A DNA stretch of 20,431 nt from an uncultured bacterium (GCA_903825265.1 CAIJZW010000074.1:1-20431), one strand, 5' to 3'. Positions 8,201 through 16,116 are shown, counted from the first letter of the stretch. Notes: generated by a model from the sequence alone, not told the origin. A program made the numbers and translations.

Positions 8201-8491
8201 GTTAACCCAAATGGAAGCCAAACAAAGATATGGGTTGAATTTGATGAAAAGACCTTATCAAGCAGAGCACCGACAGTATACAATATTCAAGATATTAAAA
8301 ATGGTACTTCATATGTTAAATTAAGTACTACTATAAAAAAATTTTCTGCTACAGTATATAATTATACAATTCGTGCAAAAAACATAAATGGAGGAGTAAG
8401 CTATACTAAAGAAATTAATCTTGCCCCTACTCTTACTCCTGTTGTACCTACTCCTGTTGTCCCTACTCCTACTGGGGGAAGAAGAGGTTAA
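5279..8491 (+). CDS. Very large secreted protein of the type IV secretion locus, unknown function
   Basis: A 1070-aa protein with an N-terminal signal peptide (basic KKLISK, hydrophobic core, likely cleavage after STYA near residue 30). The mature part is hydrophilic, with twelve cysteines by my count, which fits disulfides outside the membrane. A beta-rich segment near 960-1050 resembles a fibronectin type III or Ig-like domain and is followed by a Pro/Thr tail (TPVVP repeats) ending in a basic GGRRG. Start choice is open: ATG 5279 fits the short-leader pattern of this window, whereas GTG 5294 gives a more classical signal peptide and is preceded by GGAGAG (5281-5286), the only convincing Shine-Dalgarno match I found. 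The gene at 8505 follows after 13 bases. From position it may be an extracellular part of the secretion machine; I cannot name a family. Confidence 0.85.
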   Translation: MESQIVKKLISKIIVISAIFIFATPSSTYAAKLNWDNPNSNGSGPFQLKLEDSLNSNLIMSVIGCTGIVNKVSGAITGFVQKEVNKGIDYAKEEAVSKTAETAVKALGLSVSNVPESGPGYATSVTDVNFSTQKTKDRQATDALNRVGTKLDAQQKREECLNGIAYTLAKNQLTSMTKSTMNWVTTGFNGDPMYVNNMDSFLNNITDTILETEVAKFQGKPSMYPYGDNYARSAFGGRLNNLNFGEVMKQDLDSYLLSGGLGNDLANGATDVAKLYTNNFGLGGWNGWLAFTQEPSNNPLGYEMSMSQHVADVQNSQIEQTKSELQTNGGILDQRKCVEYAPSTDSILSSLSGKTNDATNSKGKCIKWQTVTPGSIIKDKISTYVNSPERQLELADTINEVLNSLFSTLISKLQHDGLSSLSSDSNEFSGVSSGPGVNKLFDSNGLEISNSTNSSGFSGPFDITKDLGNIYTSKIYAGNWDASTNTTTNTKEPHLSRGVGVKNEYYIVTKGASNLRSADSVYLFEGNTSWEVGNQVFFNGTNWKKGVPPYIIAKRGIIQNQQDYINNAQKVLAKLPEVMPALGELDYCIPGPNPNWQVNSAGAYTAYTDWLYAIGTGYNKGGFLKKSSVQITLPDTTSLEYKAYKSIFDATFWRKNIINSKFFAASGESKNDKTNPFDRQNWGCKPGKLPRMFWKGDKCMSQAQDTITYYVQKINDDLEATSKKYVNQINKMYGNESPLNNPLAIENMNNDTKYLEMAQAGQNITKNIVSYDQKVREALTDYRDSVTEGCSNIYKLNVIKEKVNIIVKAAQQRRDVKIAKYNLENKDHKIVIDQSCKDAELGGYLSNDNDNNPKLLQKSCGNSKINLSDAENDEIEANTTNAVNQAIIDAKVREALDVRDKALLLCSDIVDDEAHAICEDTANTTYESTINSIVATTVVTDTSGTSIDTTSKPSIANMDFKINFLDGTISLTGEVNPNGSQTKIWVEFDEKTLSSRAPTVYNIQDIKNGTSYVKLSTTIKKFSATVYNYTIRAKNINGGVSYTKEINLAPTLTPVVPTPVVPTPTGGRRG
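8435..8470 (+). repeat. 15-bp tandem repeat coding for a TPVVP tail
   Basis: Units ACTCCTGTTGTACCT (8435-8449) and ACTCCTGTTGTCCCT (8450-8464) differ at one base, and a partial third unit ACTCCT follows (8465-8470). The repeat encodes the Pro/Thr-rich C-terminal linker of the large secreted protein, and its copy number could vary between strains. Confidence 0.7.
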
Positions 8492-8504
8492 ATTTAAAAA
8501 TAAT

Positions 8505-9230
8505 ATGGAAAATAAAAAAAGTAAAGCATTCATAATAACCTTCGTAATAATCCTCATCTTTTTAGTAGTAGGTTATTATTTATATACAAACAAAGAACAA
8601 CTCTTTGGAACCAAAGGAGACACTTCTGTTAGTAAAATATTTTCTCCTCTCTTAGGTTCTTCTAAGAATAAAGATTTGAACGTTATAGATACTGTACCTG
8701 TTGAGACAACGCCTAATGGTGACCAAACAGGGAATAATAACAATTCTAATCAGAACAATCAAAATAATCAGAATGATCAAGGTAATAATTCTAATAATAA
8801 ACTACCTTTAAATCCTATATCTTTACCATCAGCAGACAATACTATCACTCCAACAATAGAAAATGCCCCAGAAATAAAAGAGGTTACTTTAGTTGATAAT
8901 GTAACCCCACCATCAAAAGGTATTTGTCCGTCAGATCAACCATTAGAATTTACTGACTCAGAGAAAAAAACATTAGAAGAGCTAACTCGTAGTTTCTACT
9001 TACTTGCTCCTACAATAAAAACTCAAGATGATGTAGATCTCTCTGCTTCTGAATATGTTCAACAGTCTGAATTTGTTGATCAAGTAAAAGAACTTACAGG
9101 GCAGTGCTACGATCAAAAAGGTAAGCTTCCATCACAAGAAGCAGTGTATGGTAATCCATGGTTTAAACCTACAGAAAGAGGAACATATACTAATTATAAA
9201 GATTTCGAATTAATGCTTAATATTTGGTAA
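8505..9230 (+). CDS. Membrane-anchored protein with N/Q-rich linker, unknown function
   Basis: A 241-aa protein starting at ATG 8505; an upstream TTG at 8421 in the same frame would overlap the previous gene and is not used here. One N-terminal membrane segment (about 8-27) is followed by a KIFSPLLGSS stretch (44-53), then a low-complexity Asn/Gln linker (about 78-102), then a compact C-terminal domain with two cysteines (in GICPSD and GQCYDQ) and a Trp-containing end. It lies 13 bases after the large secreted-protein gene, with AATAAT directly before the ATG and no Shine-Dalgarno site. Its anchor-plus-motif layout resembles the gene at 18509. Probably a tethered extracytoplasmic part of the secretion locus; function unknown. 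Confidence 0.85.
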   Translation: MENKKSKAFIITFVIILIFLVVGYYLYTNKEQLFGTKGDTSVSKIFSPLLGSSKNKDLNVIDTVPVETTPNGDQTGNNNNSNQNNQNNQNDQGNNSNNKLPLNPISLPSADNTITPTIENAPEIKEVTLVDNVTPPSKGICPSDQPLEFTDSEKKTLEELTRSFYLLAPTIKTQDDVDLSASEYVQQSEFVDQVKELTGQCYDQKGKLPSQEAVYGNPWFKPTERGTYTNYKDFELMLNIW

Positions 9231-9294
9231 AGATAAATTTAATTATTGATTAATAATTATTGAGGGTTAGAAATTAAGGGTTTGGTTAAAAATT

Positions 9295-9303
9295 TGGTAT
9301 AAT
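9295..9303 (+). promoter_or_regulatory. Extended -10 promoter of the VirB6-like gene
   Basis: TGG-TATAAT ends 9 bases before the GTG at 9313, so the predicted leader is about 3 bases. The 82-base gap from 9231 also holds an AT-only weak hairpin at 9241-9258 but nothing else I can name. Confidence 0.6.
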
Positions 9304-9312
9304 AAAAACAGT

Positions 9313-12036
9313 GTGAAAAAAGTTTTATCTTCTATTTTAATATCACTTATACTATTCGTGAATCTCTTCGCGCCTATTAGTGTTGGATTAAATAATAAAA
9401 AGATAGAGATAAATAAAAATGTAGCGAGCGCGACAGATGAAGCTTTCGACTCAAGTGTAGATGGATATAAAAAAGCTTTTCCTAAAAGTAGTATTACTCA
9501 AAATGATTCTTTGTATATAGATGAAAATTTAGCATCAGTTGATCTCCATATTAAAATAGATACAGGACGACAGGAAGGATCAGATCCTAGTTTAAATTGG
9601 CAACATGTACAGCCTATGGATAATGATTTAATGCAAGGTCAATTTTATGGATACAATGAATTTGCAAAAGAAAATGCCTTAATCTTAAAAATAAAAGAAA
9701 GTGCAACAGGAAAAATGGGTTGGGTTGATATAACAAGCTACATTTTAACAGAAGATGTGCTTAATAAAAGAAAAGACCCTCATATGTTTGTATCTAGAGG
9801 TATCGATTATATTATCAGAGATAAGATAAATCCTTCTGGTAGTGATGGATTATCACATTTATCTCCTGGTAAATCATATGAAGTAACCATGTATTACCAA
9901 GCATGTACTTATATTGCATGTGGGGAAGCGAAAGGAAATGGAGAATCTATATTAGGATTAACTGAACGTAAAGATTTTTATATAATTGCAACAAGTGCAC
10001 TTATTAACACAGCAGATAAAGCACAGGTAACAACAGGTCTTATTGGGAAAGGAAATGTTGAAACAGTTGGAGGACAATCAGCTTCTATGCCCGCATGTAG
10101 TTTAATGCCAACTACAAAAGGAACAGTTATGGGTTGTATCTCTCAAGCATTTTATTATGTATTATTTATTCCTACTTCATATCTTTTTGCATTGGCTGGT
10201 ACATTCTTTGATCAAGTTTTTGCTTATTCAGTAAATGATACATCATATAGATCATCCTTTGTAGTAGAAGGATGGGGGCTTATCAGAGACTTCTGTAATC
10301 TATTTTTCATATTCGTATTACTTTACACAGCAATAGGAACAATCTTAAGTCTTCATGGTTTTCACGCAAAAGAAACTATCGTTAAAGTTGTTATTATAGG
10401 TCTCTTTATAAATTTCAGTCTCTTTGCAACTCAAGTTATCATCGACATGTCGAATATAACAGCAAGAGTCTTCTATAATTCTGATGCTATTAAGATAACA
10501 GATAAGGGGGCAAATGGAGTAAATGAAGCTACCTCTAAAATTGATGCAAGTGGGGTCATACCTCTATCAGCAGCATTGGTAAATAAAATTAATCCACAAA
10601 ATTTAATCATTCATAGAGACCAAATAACTGATATTACAGATAAGGGAGGCCAAAGCAAAGGAAGCCAATCAGGAGATGAGAATATGGGAGCAGGAACATT
10701 CATATTAATTGTGATATTAGCATCTGCTGTAAATATAATAGGGCTAATAGTTTTCCTTTCTGTTGGATTAATATTTGTTGCAAGAGTTGTAGGACTTTGG
10801 GTTGCTATGATACTCTCTCCTCTTGCATTCTTCACTTACATCCTACCTCAAACATCGGGAATCAAAATGATTGGATGGAAGAATTGGTGGCCAGATACTC
10901 TAAAACTTGCATTCTTAGCCCCTGTGTTCATATTCTTCATGTATATAATACTTAAATTCTTGGAGTTAGATTTAATATCAGATCCACTAAATCAAAAAGG
11001 ATTAACTTTTGTTATAGCAACAGTTCTTCCTTTTGCTTTTATCATGATACTTCTAATGAAAGCAAAAGGAATTGCGAAAGATATGTCTGGAGAAATGGGG
11101 CAACAGATTACAGGAGGAATAGCAGCAGGTGGTGGAGCAATCTTAGGAGGAGCGGCATTAGGTGGTGCGTTTTTAGGAAGAAAAGTTATTGGGGAAGGAC
11201 TTGCAAGAGCATCAAGTGGAAATACACTATCTCAAAAATTTATGGATCCAGCAAAACGAGCAAATATGAACTGGCTTCAAAAAACTGGTGGTTGGATAGG
11301 ATCAGGTGGTGGTACAGGTAAAGGAATTAATAAAGTACACGATTGGACTGGTAATTTATTGAATAAATCACAAGAAAAAACAAATAATGTTGAGAAAGCA
11401 AGACATTCATCTGATGAAGATATGAAAAAAGCAGGTTTTGAAGGACTAAAATGGAATCAATTATCCGATGAACAAAAAAATATTGTTAAGAGTAAGGTTG
11501 AAGTTGAAAATAATTCCAAATTTACAGAAGAAGCAGAAAGAACTTACAGAAACGACCCTATTAATCTAGCAATGGATCCGCATTTAAATACTGTAAACCC
11601 TGCAACAGGTAAACTTAAGGATTTAACCCCAGATCAAAAACTAGAAGTAAAAAATATCGCTAAATCAAAAGCTGTTGAGAAGTTTGAAAAAGATATTAAA
11701 AAGGCTGCTGAAGGAGTAAATACCTTTACAAGAGTAATGGCTGGAGCAAATACTGGAAGTTATGACGTAAGAAAACTTTCTGATATTAAGGCCAATAAAA
11801 ATGCTAGTGCTCTTACAAAACTATCGGCTGGTCTTATCTCTAGTACAACAACAGGAATAAGATCTGGAATACTAAAAAGCGCTGGTTTAAGTAATGGAGA
11901 AGTCAAGGTTGAAGGTAAATTCTTAAATGATTTAAAAAGTGTAATTGGAGATTCTCTAAAAAGTGTAAAAATAAGTATCCCAAAAAGTGGTGGTGGTGAC
12001 CACCATGAAGAAGTAAAAGTTGGTCACGGTCATTAA
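9313..12036 (+). CDS. VirB6/TrbL-like polytopic membrane protein of a type IV secretion system
   Basis: Probable inner-membrane channel component, 907 aa. It begins at GTG 9313 with a signal-like segment (about 1-26), then a roughly 230-residue extracytoplasmic domain with a CTYIAC cysteine pair. Hydrophobic segments follow at about 276-300, 320-345, 356-380, 459-512 (two or more spans), 531-552 and 564-588, including WVAMILSPLAFF, typical of VirB6/TrbL-like proteins. A Gly-rich stretch (about 598-620) leads to a charged tail of about 290 residues, presumably cytoplasmic, ending in a His-rich DHHEEVKVGHGH. This is longer than classical VirB6 (about 300 aa), as is common for extended VirB6-like proteins. 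The next gene begins 10 bases downstream, and PrgI and VirB4 genes follow, which supports the assignment. Confidence 0.85.
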   Translation: MKKVLSSILISLILFVNLFAPISVGLNNKKIEINKNVASATDEAFDSSVDGYKKAFPKSSITQNDSLYIDENLASVDLHIKIDTGRQEGSDPSLNWQHVQPMDNDLMQGQFYGYNEFAKENALILKIKESATGKMGWVDITSYILTEDVLNKRKDPHMFVSRGIDYIIRDKINPSGSDGLSHLSPGKSYEVTMYYQACTYIACGEAKGNGESILGLTERKDFYIIATSALINTADKAQVTTGLIGKGNVETVGGQSASMPACSLMPTTKGTVMGCISQAFYYVLFIPTSYLFALAGTFFDQVFAYSVNDTSYRSSFVVEGWGLIRDFCNLFFIFVLLYTAIGTILSLHGFHAKETIVKVVIIGLFINFSLFATQVIIDMSNITARVFYNSDAIKITDKGANGVNEATSKIDASGVIPLSAALVNKINPQNLIIHRDQITDITDKGGQSKGSQSGDENMGAGTFILIVILASAVNIIGLIVFLSVGLIFVARVVGLWVAMILSPLAFFTYILPQTSGIKMIGWKNWWPDTLKLAFLAPVFIFFMYIILKFLELDLISDPLNQKGLTFVIATVLPFAFIMILLMKAKGIAKDMSGEMGQQITGGIAAGGGAILGGAALGGAFLGRKVIGEGLARASSGNTLSQKFMDPAKRANMNWLQKTGGWIGSGGGTGKGINKVHDWTGNLLNKSQEKTNNVEKARHSSDEDMKKAGFEGLKWNQLSDEQKNIVKSKVEVENNSKFTEEAERTYRNDPINLAMDPHLNTVNPATGKLKDLTPDQKLEVKNIAKSKAVEKFEKDIKKAAEGVNTFTRVMAGANTGSYDVRKLSDIKANKNASALTKLSAGLISSTTTGIRSGILKSAGLSNGEVKVEGKFLNDLKSVIGDSLKSVKISIPKSGGGDHHEEVKVGHGH

Positions 12037-12046
12037 AATAAATAAT

Positions 12047-13048
12047 ATGGACAAAAAAGAACTTCAAGAAAAAATAGCCTTATATTACGAAAAACTTCCA
12101 GAAGAGACGAAAGTTCTTTTTGCTAGTATGAGTTGGCTTGAAACTCTGAAAGAAATTGACACCAAATACTCTTTAAATGATGAACAAATAAAAACTATTG
12201 GAACAGAAACGACTATACTGCTCTTAGGAATAATAAATTTAGAAGATTATGTACAAATAATTAAAGATGAAGTAAGGCTTGAAAGTAATAAAACAAATGA
12301 ACTCTTAGACGAAATAGGTGAAAAAATACTGAAAGATATAGCTCCTTTACTTTATAAATCTTATGAGAAAAACTTAGAAGATTTAATAAAAGAAAAAGGC
12401 ATTATAAATGAAGATATAAACATAGATGAAGAAATATACAATATCGGTAAAAAATATAACTTACCTATAGATAAAGTAGGGGAAGTAGAAACTGCCACTA
12501 ATAAATTTTTAGAAGGGGACACTTTTTCACATGAATATGAAAAGAATATAAAAACAATACTTATAAATTATCAAAGTAAAATCAATGAGATTATTAAGGA
12601 ACTAAATGAAAAAATAATAATTCCGAAAATGGAGTCTCTAAAAAATAAAGATAATTCCGAAACTGAAAATATCCCTCTACCTCCATACGCAACAGAGAAA
12701 GAAGAAATAAAAGAAAGTATAATAGTCGAAGAGAAAAAGATAGAAGTTCCTAATAGTATAGAAACCCCAAAAGTTGATATATACAGAGAAAGTGGAATAG
12801 AAATTATTCAACCAAGTGAAATACCTACTATTACTCCAATACAAAAAATAGATACCGAGATTGTTAAAAAGTCAGAAGCCACTACTGAAAATAATATTAT
12901 AGCTGATAAACTTTCAGGAAATACAGTCAGTAAAAATACTTTCACAGATTATTCTCTTCCAAAAATGAATCTTAAAACAGATTTATTAAATAATACACCT
13001 AGTGTAACTACTTCAAAATCACATGATCCATATCATGAAGAGATATAA
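12047..13048 (+). CDS. Soluble protein with an internal duplication, type IV secretion locus
   Basis: A 333-aa acidic protein with no signal or membrane segment, so likely cytoplasmic. ATG 12047 is chosen over the in-frame TTG at 12020, which would overlap the VirB6-like gene. Residues 37-102 and 133-198 align over 66 positions without a gap, with about 19 identities by hand count: both begin I-x-x-KY-x-L and share EKI near their ends. So the N-terminal two thirds is a tandem helical repeat. The C-terminal part is a Pro/Glu-rich linker holding D244-I-Y-R-E and, at the extreme C-terminus, D327-P-Y-H-E, a possible short binding motif present twice. It sits between the VirB6-like and PrgI genes, so a role as accessory or chaperone to that membrane complex is possible but unproven. 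Confidence 0.85.
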   Translation: MDKKELQEKIALYYEKLPEETKVLFASMSWLETLKEIDTKYSLNDEQIKTIGTETTILLLGIINLEDYVQIIKDEVRLESNKTNELLDEIGEKILKDIAPLLYKSYEKNLEDLIKEKGIINEDINIDEEIYNIGKKYNLPIDKVGEVETATNKFLEGDTFSHEYEKNIKTILINYQSKINEIIKELNEKIIIPKMESLKNKDNSETENIPLPPYATEKEEIKESIIVEEKKIEVPNSIETPKVDIYRESGIEIIQPSEIPTITPIQKIDTEIVKKSEATTENNIIADKLSGNTVSKNTFTDYSLPKMNLKTDLLNNTPSVTTSKSHDPYHEEI

Positions 13049-13065
13049 GATGATTAAAAATTAAA

Positions 13066-13476
13066 ATGAGATTTCAAGTCCCACAATTTATAGATATAGA
13101 AGACAAGATATTTGGACCTTTCACGTTCCATCAATTTGCATATTTACTTGGAGGAGCAGGAATAGTCTTTGTTTTGTATAAATTACTACCACTTTGGATA
13201 GGAATTTTCTTGATACTACCCATGGCAGGACTTACTATATGTCTTGTTTTTGTAAAGATAAATAATAAGCCTTTTATATACTACTTGCAAGCAGCCTTCA
13301 GTTATTTCATTTCCAGTAAATTATACGTTTGGAAGCAAAGATTAGTAAAAAAAGATTTTAAACAAGAAGAAGTAGCCCAAGTCCCAACTGCTGTATCAAA
13401 AATACCAATGGTTTCAGAAAATAGACTCAAGGATTTATCATGGAGTCTAGATGTTCAAGATAGGAAGGATATGTAG
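13066..13476 (+). CDS. PrgI-family type IV secretion membrane protein (VirB3-like role)
   Basis: A 136-aa protein starting MRFQVPQFIDIEDKIFGPFT, typical of the PrgI family, which fills the position of VirB3 in many Gram-positive and CPR type IV systems. Two adjacent membrane segments lie at about 24-41 and 45-65. They are followed by KPFIYYLQAAFSYFISSKLYVWK, the conserved amphipathic part, here split by me as KPFIYYLQAA then FSYFISSKLY then VWK. The C-terminal 40 residues are a polar, variable tail. It lies 17 bases after the duplicated soluble protein gene and before the TraC-like and VirB4 genes, the usual PrgI-VirB4 association. It uses TAG as stop. PrgI is thought to dock with VirB4 at the membrane; that is family knowledge, not shown here. 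Confidence 0.9.
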   Translation: MRFQVPQFIDIEDKIFGPFTFHQFAYLLGGAGIVFVLYKLLPLWIGIFLILPMAGLTICLVFVKINNKPFIYYLQAAFSYFISSKLYVWKQRLVKKDFKQEEVAQVPTAVSKIPMVSENRLKDLSWSLDVQDRKDM

Positions 13477-13551
13477 AAAAAAGTAATAAATAGAATGTAG
13501 TGAATAAAAAACAATAAGGAAAATAAGATAATATGCTTATAAATAAAAAAA

Positions 13552-13560
13552 TGGTAAAAT
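13552..13560 (+). promoter_or_regulatory. Extended -10 promoter of the TraC-like/virB4 pair
   Basis: TGG-TAAAAT ends 21 bases before the ATG at 13582, in a 105-base AT-rich gap. The predicted leader is about 15 bases and has no Shine-Dalgarno match. The gap also contains ATGTAGT and ACTACAT as a weak distant inverted repeat; I see nothing else in it. Confidence 0.45.
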
Positions 13561-13581
13561 AGATTTACTACATAAAATATT

Positions 13582-14235
13582 ATGGCAATTAATGCAAAAG
13601 CAGCACAGGAATTCGTTCCAATAAAAGAAGTTCGTAATGGAATCATTGTACTTAAAGATGGTGGTCTTCGTGCTATTTTAATCGCTTCTTCTATAAACCT
13701 TTCTCTTAAATCATCAGACGAACAAATAGCTACAATAAATCAATTCCAATCATTTTTAAATGGTCTTGATTTCCCAACACAAATAGTAATTCAATCAAGA
13801 AGATTAGATATTAGGCCGTATCTTTTAATGCTAGAAGGTCGCCTTAAAGAGCAAACTGAACCTCTCCTTAAAATACAAACAAAAGAATATATAGAATTCA
13901 TACGATCTTTCACAGACGAAGTAAACATAATGACCAAAACATTCTTTGTTGTTGTTCCTTATAGTTCAAGTATTATAAAATCAAAAAATGGAATCATAGA
14001 TAGTTTACTTGGGACTGGAACACCTAAAAAGCAAGTAGAAGATACCAAAAAAGCCATGGATTTAGCTTCTTTTGAAGAAAAACGCAGTCAATTAGAGCAA
14101 AGAACTAATGTTATTATTAGTGGTCTTAGTGGTATAGGAATCAGAAGTAGTCAGCTTAAAACAGACGAAGTCGTAGAACTCTTTTATAAAACATTCAACC
14201 CTGGAGATATTAGTCAGGGAATTAAATTACAATAA
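13582..14235 (+). CDS. TraC-like protein paired with VirB4
   Basis: A 217-aa protein beginning AAQEFVPIKEVRNGIIVLKDGG, that is AQEFVPIKEV followed by RNGIIVLKDG in adjoining positions, which resembles the N-terminal portion of TraC/VirB4-type conjugation ATPases. It contains no Walker A or B motif and so is not itself an ATPase. A strand-like hydrophobic stretch (FFVVVPYSSS, about 114-123) and a basic helical region follow. The stop TAA is separated by a single T from the ATG of virB4 at 14237, so the two are almost certainly translated together. I infer that it forms a stand-alone partner of the VirB4 N-terminal domain; its biochemical role is not known to me. Confidence 0.8.
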   Translation: MAINAKAAQEFVPIKEVRNGIIVLKDGGLRAILIASSINLSLKSSDEQIATINQFQSFLNGLDFPTQIVIQSRRLDIRPYLLMLEGRLKEQTEPLLKIQTKEYIEFIRSFTDEVNIMTKTFFVVVPYSSSIIKSKNGIIDSLLGTGTPKKQVEDTKKAMDLASFEEKRSQLEQRTNVIISGLSGIGIRSSQLKTDEVVELFYKTFNPGDISQGIKLQ

Positions 14236-14236
14236 T

Positions 14237-16072
14237 ATGGGAATATTTTCATCACTATTTAATAAAGGGGACGATTCAAAGCCAAAAAGTGTAGTGGTGC
14301 CTGTTCTTCCTACTGAGATATACAAAGCTGCAACTCTTGAACTTCAGGATGTTATTGCGCCAAGTGCTCTTCAAATAACACCAAAATCAATAAATCTTGG
14401 GGATAAAATATTAAGAACCTTCTTTGTTATTTCTTATCCTAGATATCTTACGGATAACTGGTTCTCACCAATTATAAATTTAGATAAAATTTTTGATGTT
14501 TCAATCTTTATACATCCAATAGAAACAGCTGATATACTTAGATCTTTCCAGAAAAAAGTAGCAGAAGTTCAAAGTCAGATTGCAGTACGTGAATCAAAAG
14601 GTTTAGTTCGTGATCCAATGCTAGATACTGCTTACCAAGACTTAGAAGGTCTTCGAGACAATCTAATGCAAGCTCAAGAAAAAATGTTTGATGTTGGATT
14701 ATACATTACTGTTTATGCTGACAATGAAGATGATCTATTCAAAATAGAAAATGAAATAAAATCTTTATTAGATTCTAAGCTTGTATATCTAAAACCTGCA
14801 TTATTCCAACAAGATGAAGGATTTAAAAGTGTTATACCTCTTGGAACAGATATACTAGGAGTACATCAAAAGTTAAACACTGAACCCCTTTCAAGTATCT
14901 TCCCATTCGTATCTTTCGACTTAACTTCTGACAAAGGTATCCTTTATGGAGTAAACAGACATAATTCAAGTCTTATCATTTTCGATAGATTTTCTCTACC
15001 AAACTATAACTCTATAACTTTCGCTACTGCTGGAGCTGGTAAATCTTATGCAACAAAACTAGAAATTATTAGAACTCTCATGTTTGATGCAGAAGTAATA
15101 GTTATAGACCCAGAACGTGAATATGAATACTTAGCAGAAGCCATAGGTGGTAGATATTTTAATATCGCATTATCATCTGATCACCATATTAATCCATTTG
15201 ATTTGCCTATTCCAAGACCAGATGAAACAGCTGCCGATGTTTTACGTGCCAATACTATAAACCTAGTCGGTCTTTTCAGAATAATGCTTGGAGGGCTTAC
15301 TCCAGAAGAAGATTCAATAATAGATAGAGCTATTACAGAAACTTATGCATTGAAAGACATTACAGCTCAATCAAACTTTGCAAATATTGAACCTCCACTT
15401 CTTTCAGACTTTGAAATCGTCCTTGCTGGAATGGAAGGAAGTAATTCTTTAATTCAACGTCTCACAAAGTATACTCATGGATCTTGGTCATCTTTTATAA
15501 ATAGACCTTCTAACGTAGATATCAATCGTAAATTTGTAGTTTTCTCTGTTCGAGACATGGAAGACGAACTTAAACCTGTAGCTATGTATATAGTTACTCA
15601 CTTCATATGGAATGCTGTTCGTAAAAATCTTAAAAAGAGACTCCTTGTTGTGGATGAAGCTTGGTGGATGATGAAGTCAGAAGATACTGCATCATTCCTT
15701 TATTCTATAGCAAAAAGAGGCCGTAAGTACTATTTAGGGCTTGCTACAATCACTCAAGACGTGGGAGACTTTATGAAGAGTCCTTATGGAGTGCCTATCG
15801 TTACAAACTCTTCTATACAGCTTCTTCTTAAGCAATCACCAGCAACCGTAGACGTACTACAAAAAACTTTCAATCTTACAGATGAAGAAAAGTATCTACT
15901 TCTTGAGGCAAATGTGGGAGAGGGGATATTCTTTGCAGGGTTAAAACATGTGGCTATTAAAACTATAGCCTCTTATACAGAAGACCAAATCATAACATCC
16001 GACCCATCACAAATCCTTGCTATTAAAAAAGCTAAGGATGATTTAGAAGCATCAGCAACTAACAGTAATTAA
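14237..16072 (+). CDS. virB4: VirB4-type type IV secretion ATPase
   Basis: The 611-aa energy-providing ATPase of the system. The N-terminal domain (about 1-240) is a divergent VirB4 N-domain. The RecA-like motor follows, with Walker A AGAGKS (K269), then DPEREYEYLAEAIGG with HINPFD, a Walker B LLVVDEAWW (D473, E474), and the downstream RGRKYYLGLATITQ box with the conserved TITQ. The protein is shorter than the 750-850 aa of many VirB4 proteins, in line with CPR forms. It starts one base after the TraC-like gene stop, with AATAAT directly before the ATG. It is presumably at the inner membrane with PrgI and the VirB6-like protein. No VirD4 coupling ATPase is in the window. The TITQ box and the gene order argue against a plain FtsK/HerA ATPase. 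Confidence 0.95.
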   Translation: MGIFSSLFNKGDDSKPKSVVVPVLPTEIYKAATLELQDVIAPSALQITPKSINLGDKILRTFFVISYPRYLTDNWFSPIINLDKIFDVSIFIHPIETADILRSFQKKVAEVQSQIAVRESKGLVRDPMLDTAYQDLEGLRDNLMQAQEKMFDVGLYITVYADNEDDLFKIENEIKSLLDSKLVYLKPALFQQDEGFKSVIPLGTDILGVHQKLNTEPLSSIFPFVSFDLTSDKGILYGVNRHNSSLIIFDRFSLPNYNSITFATAGAGKSYATKLEIIRTLMFDAEVIVIDPEREYEYLAEAIGGRYFNIALSSDHHINPFDLPIPRPDETAADVLRANTINLVGLFRIMLGGLTPEEDSIIDRAITETYALKDITAQSNFANIEPPLLSDFEIVLAGMEGSNSLIQRLTKYTHGSWSSFINRPSNVDINRKFVVFSVRDMEDELKPVAMYIVTHFIWNAVRKNLKKRLLVVDEAWWMMKSEDTASFLYSIAKRGRKYYLGLATITQDVGDFMKSPYGVPIVTNSSIQLLLKQSPATVDVLQKTFNLTDEEKYLLLEANVGEGIFFAGLKHVAIKTIASYTEDQIITSDPSQILAIKKAKDDLEASATNSN

Positions 16073-16087
16073 CAGTTCGAGTTGTGG

Positions 16088-16116
16088 TTGTTAAGAGATG
16101 CTAGCTGTCGTATAAT
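16088..16116 (+). promoter_or_regulatory. Promoter of the three-gene operon at 16130-19861
   Basis: TTGTTA (16088-16093), 17 bases, then a perfect TATAAT (16111-16116). This is the only promoter in the window for which I see both boxes at optimal spacing. The predicted start near 16123 leaves about 7 bases before ATG 16130. Confidence 0.65.

Noticed and set aside
8421..8504. TTG start at 8421, extending the N/Q-rich protein upstream
   Set aside because: It would overlap the previous gene by about 70 bases and put a Leu-rich run encoded by its Pro/Thr repeat before a good ATG plus membrane anchor at 8505.
6517..8557. Short minus-strand open frames opposite the large secreted-protein gene and its downstream neighbour
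   Set aside because: No recognisable protein features; each is fully opposite a longer gene with signal peptide and coherent domains.
9241..9258. Hairpin AATTATT-GATT-AATAATT as terminator after the gene at 8505
   Set aside because: The stem is entirely A/T and has no T-run after it, so it is too weak to support.
12020..12046. TTG start at 12020 for the duplicated soluble protein
   Set aside because: It overlaps the end of the VirB6-like gene; ATG 12047 with AATAAT before it matches the neighbouring starts.
13495..13573. Inverted repeat ATGTAGT/ACTACAT around the promoter at 13552 as an operator
   Set aside because: Only 7 bp, with over 60 bases between arms in very AT-rich DNA; expected by chance.
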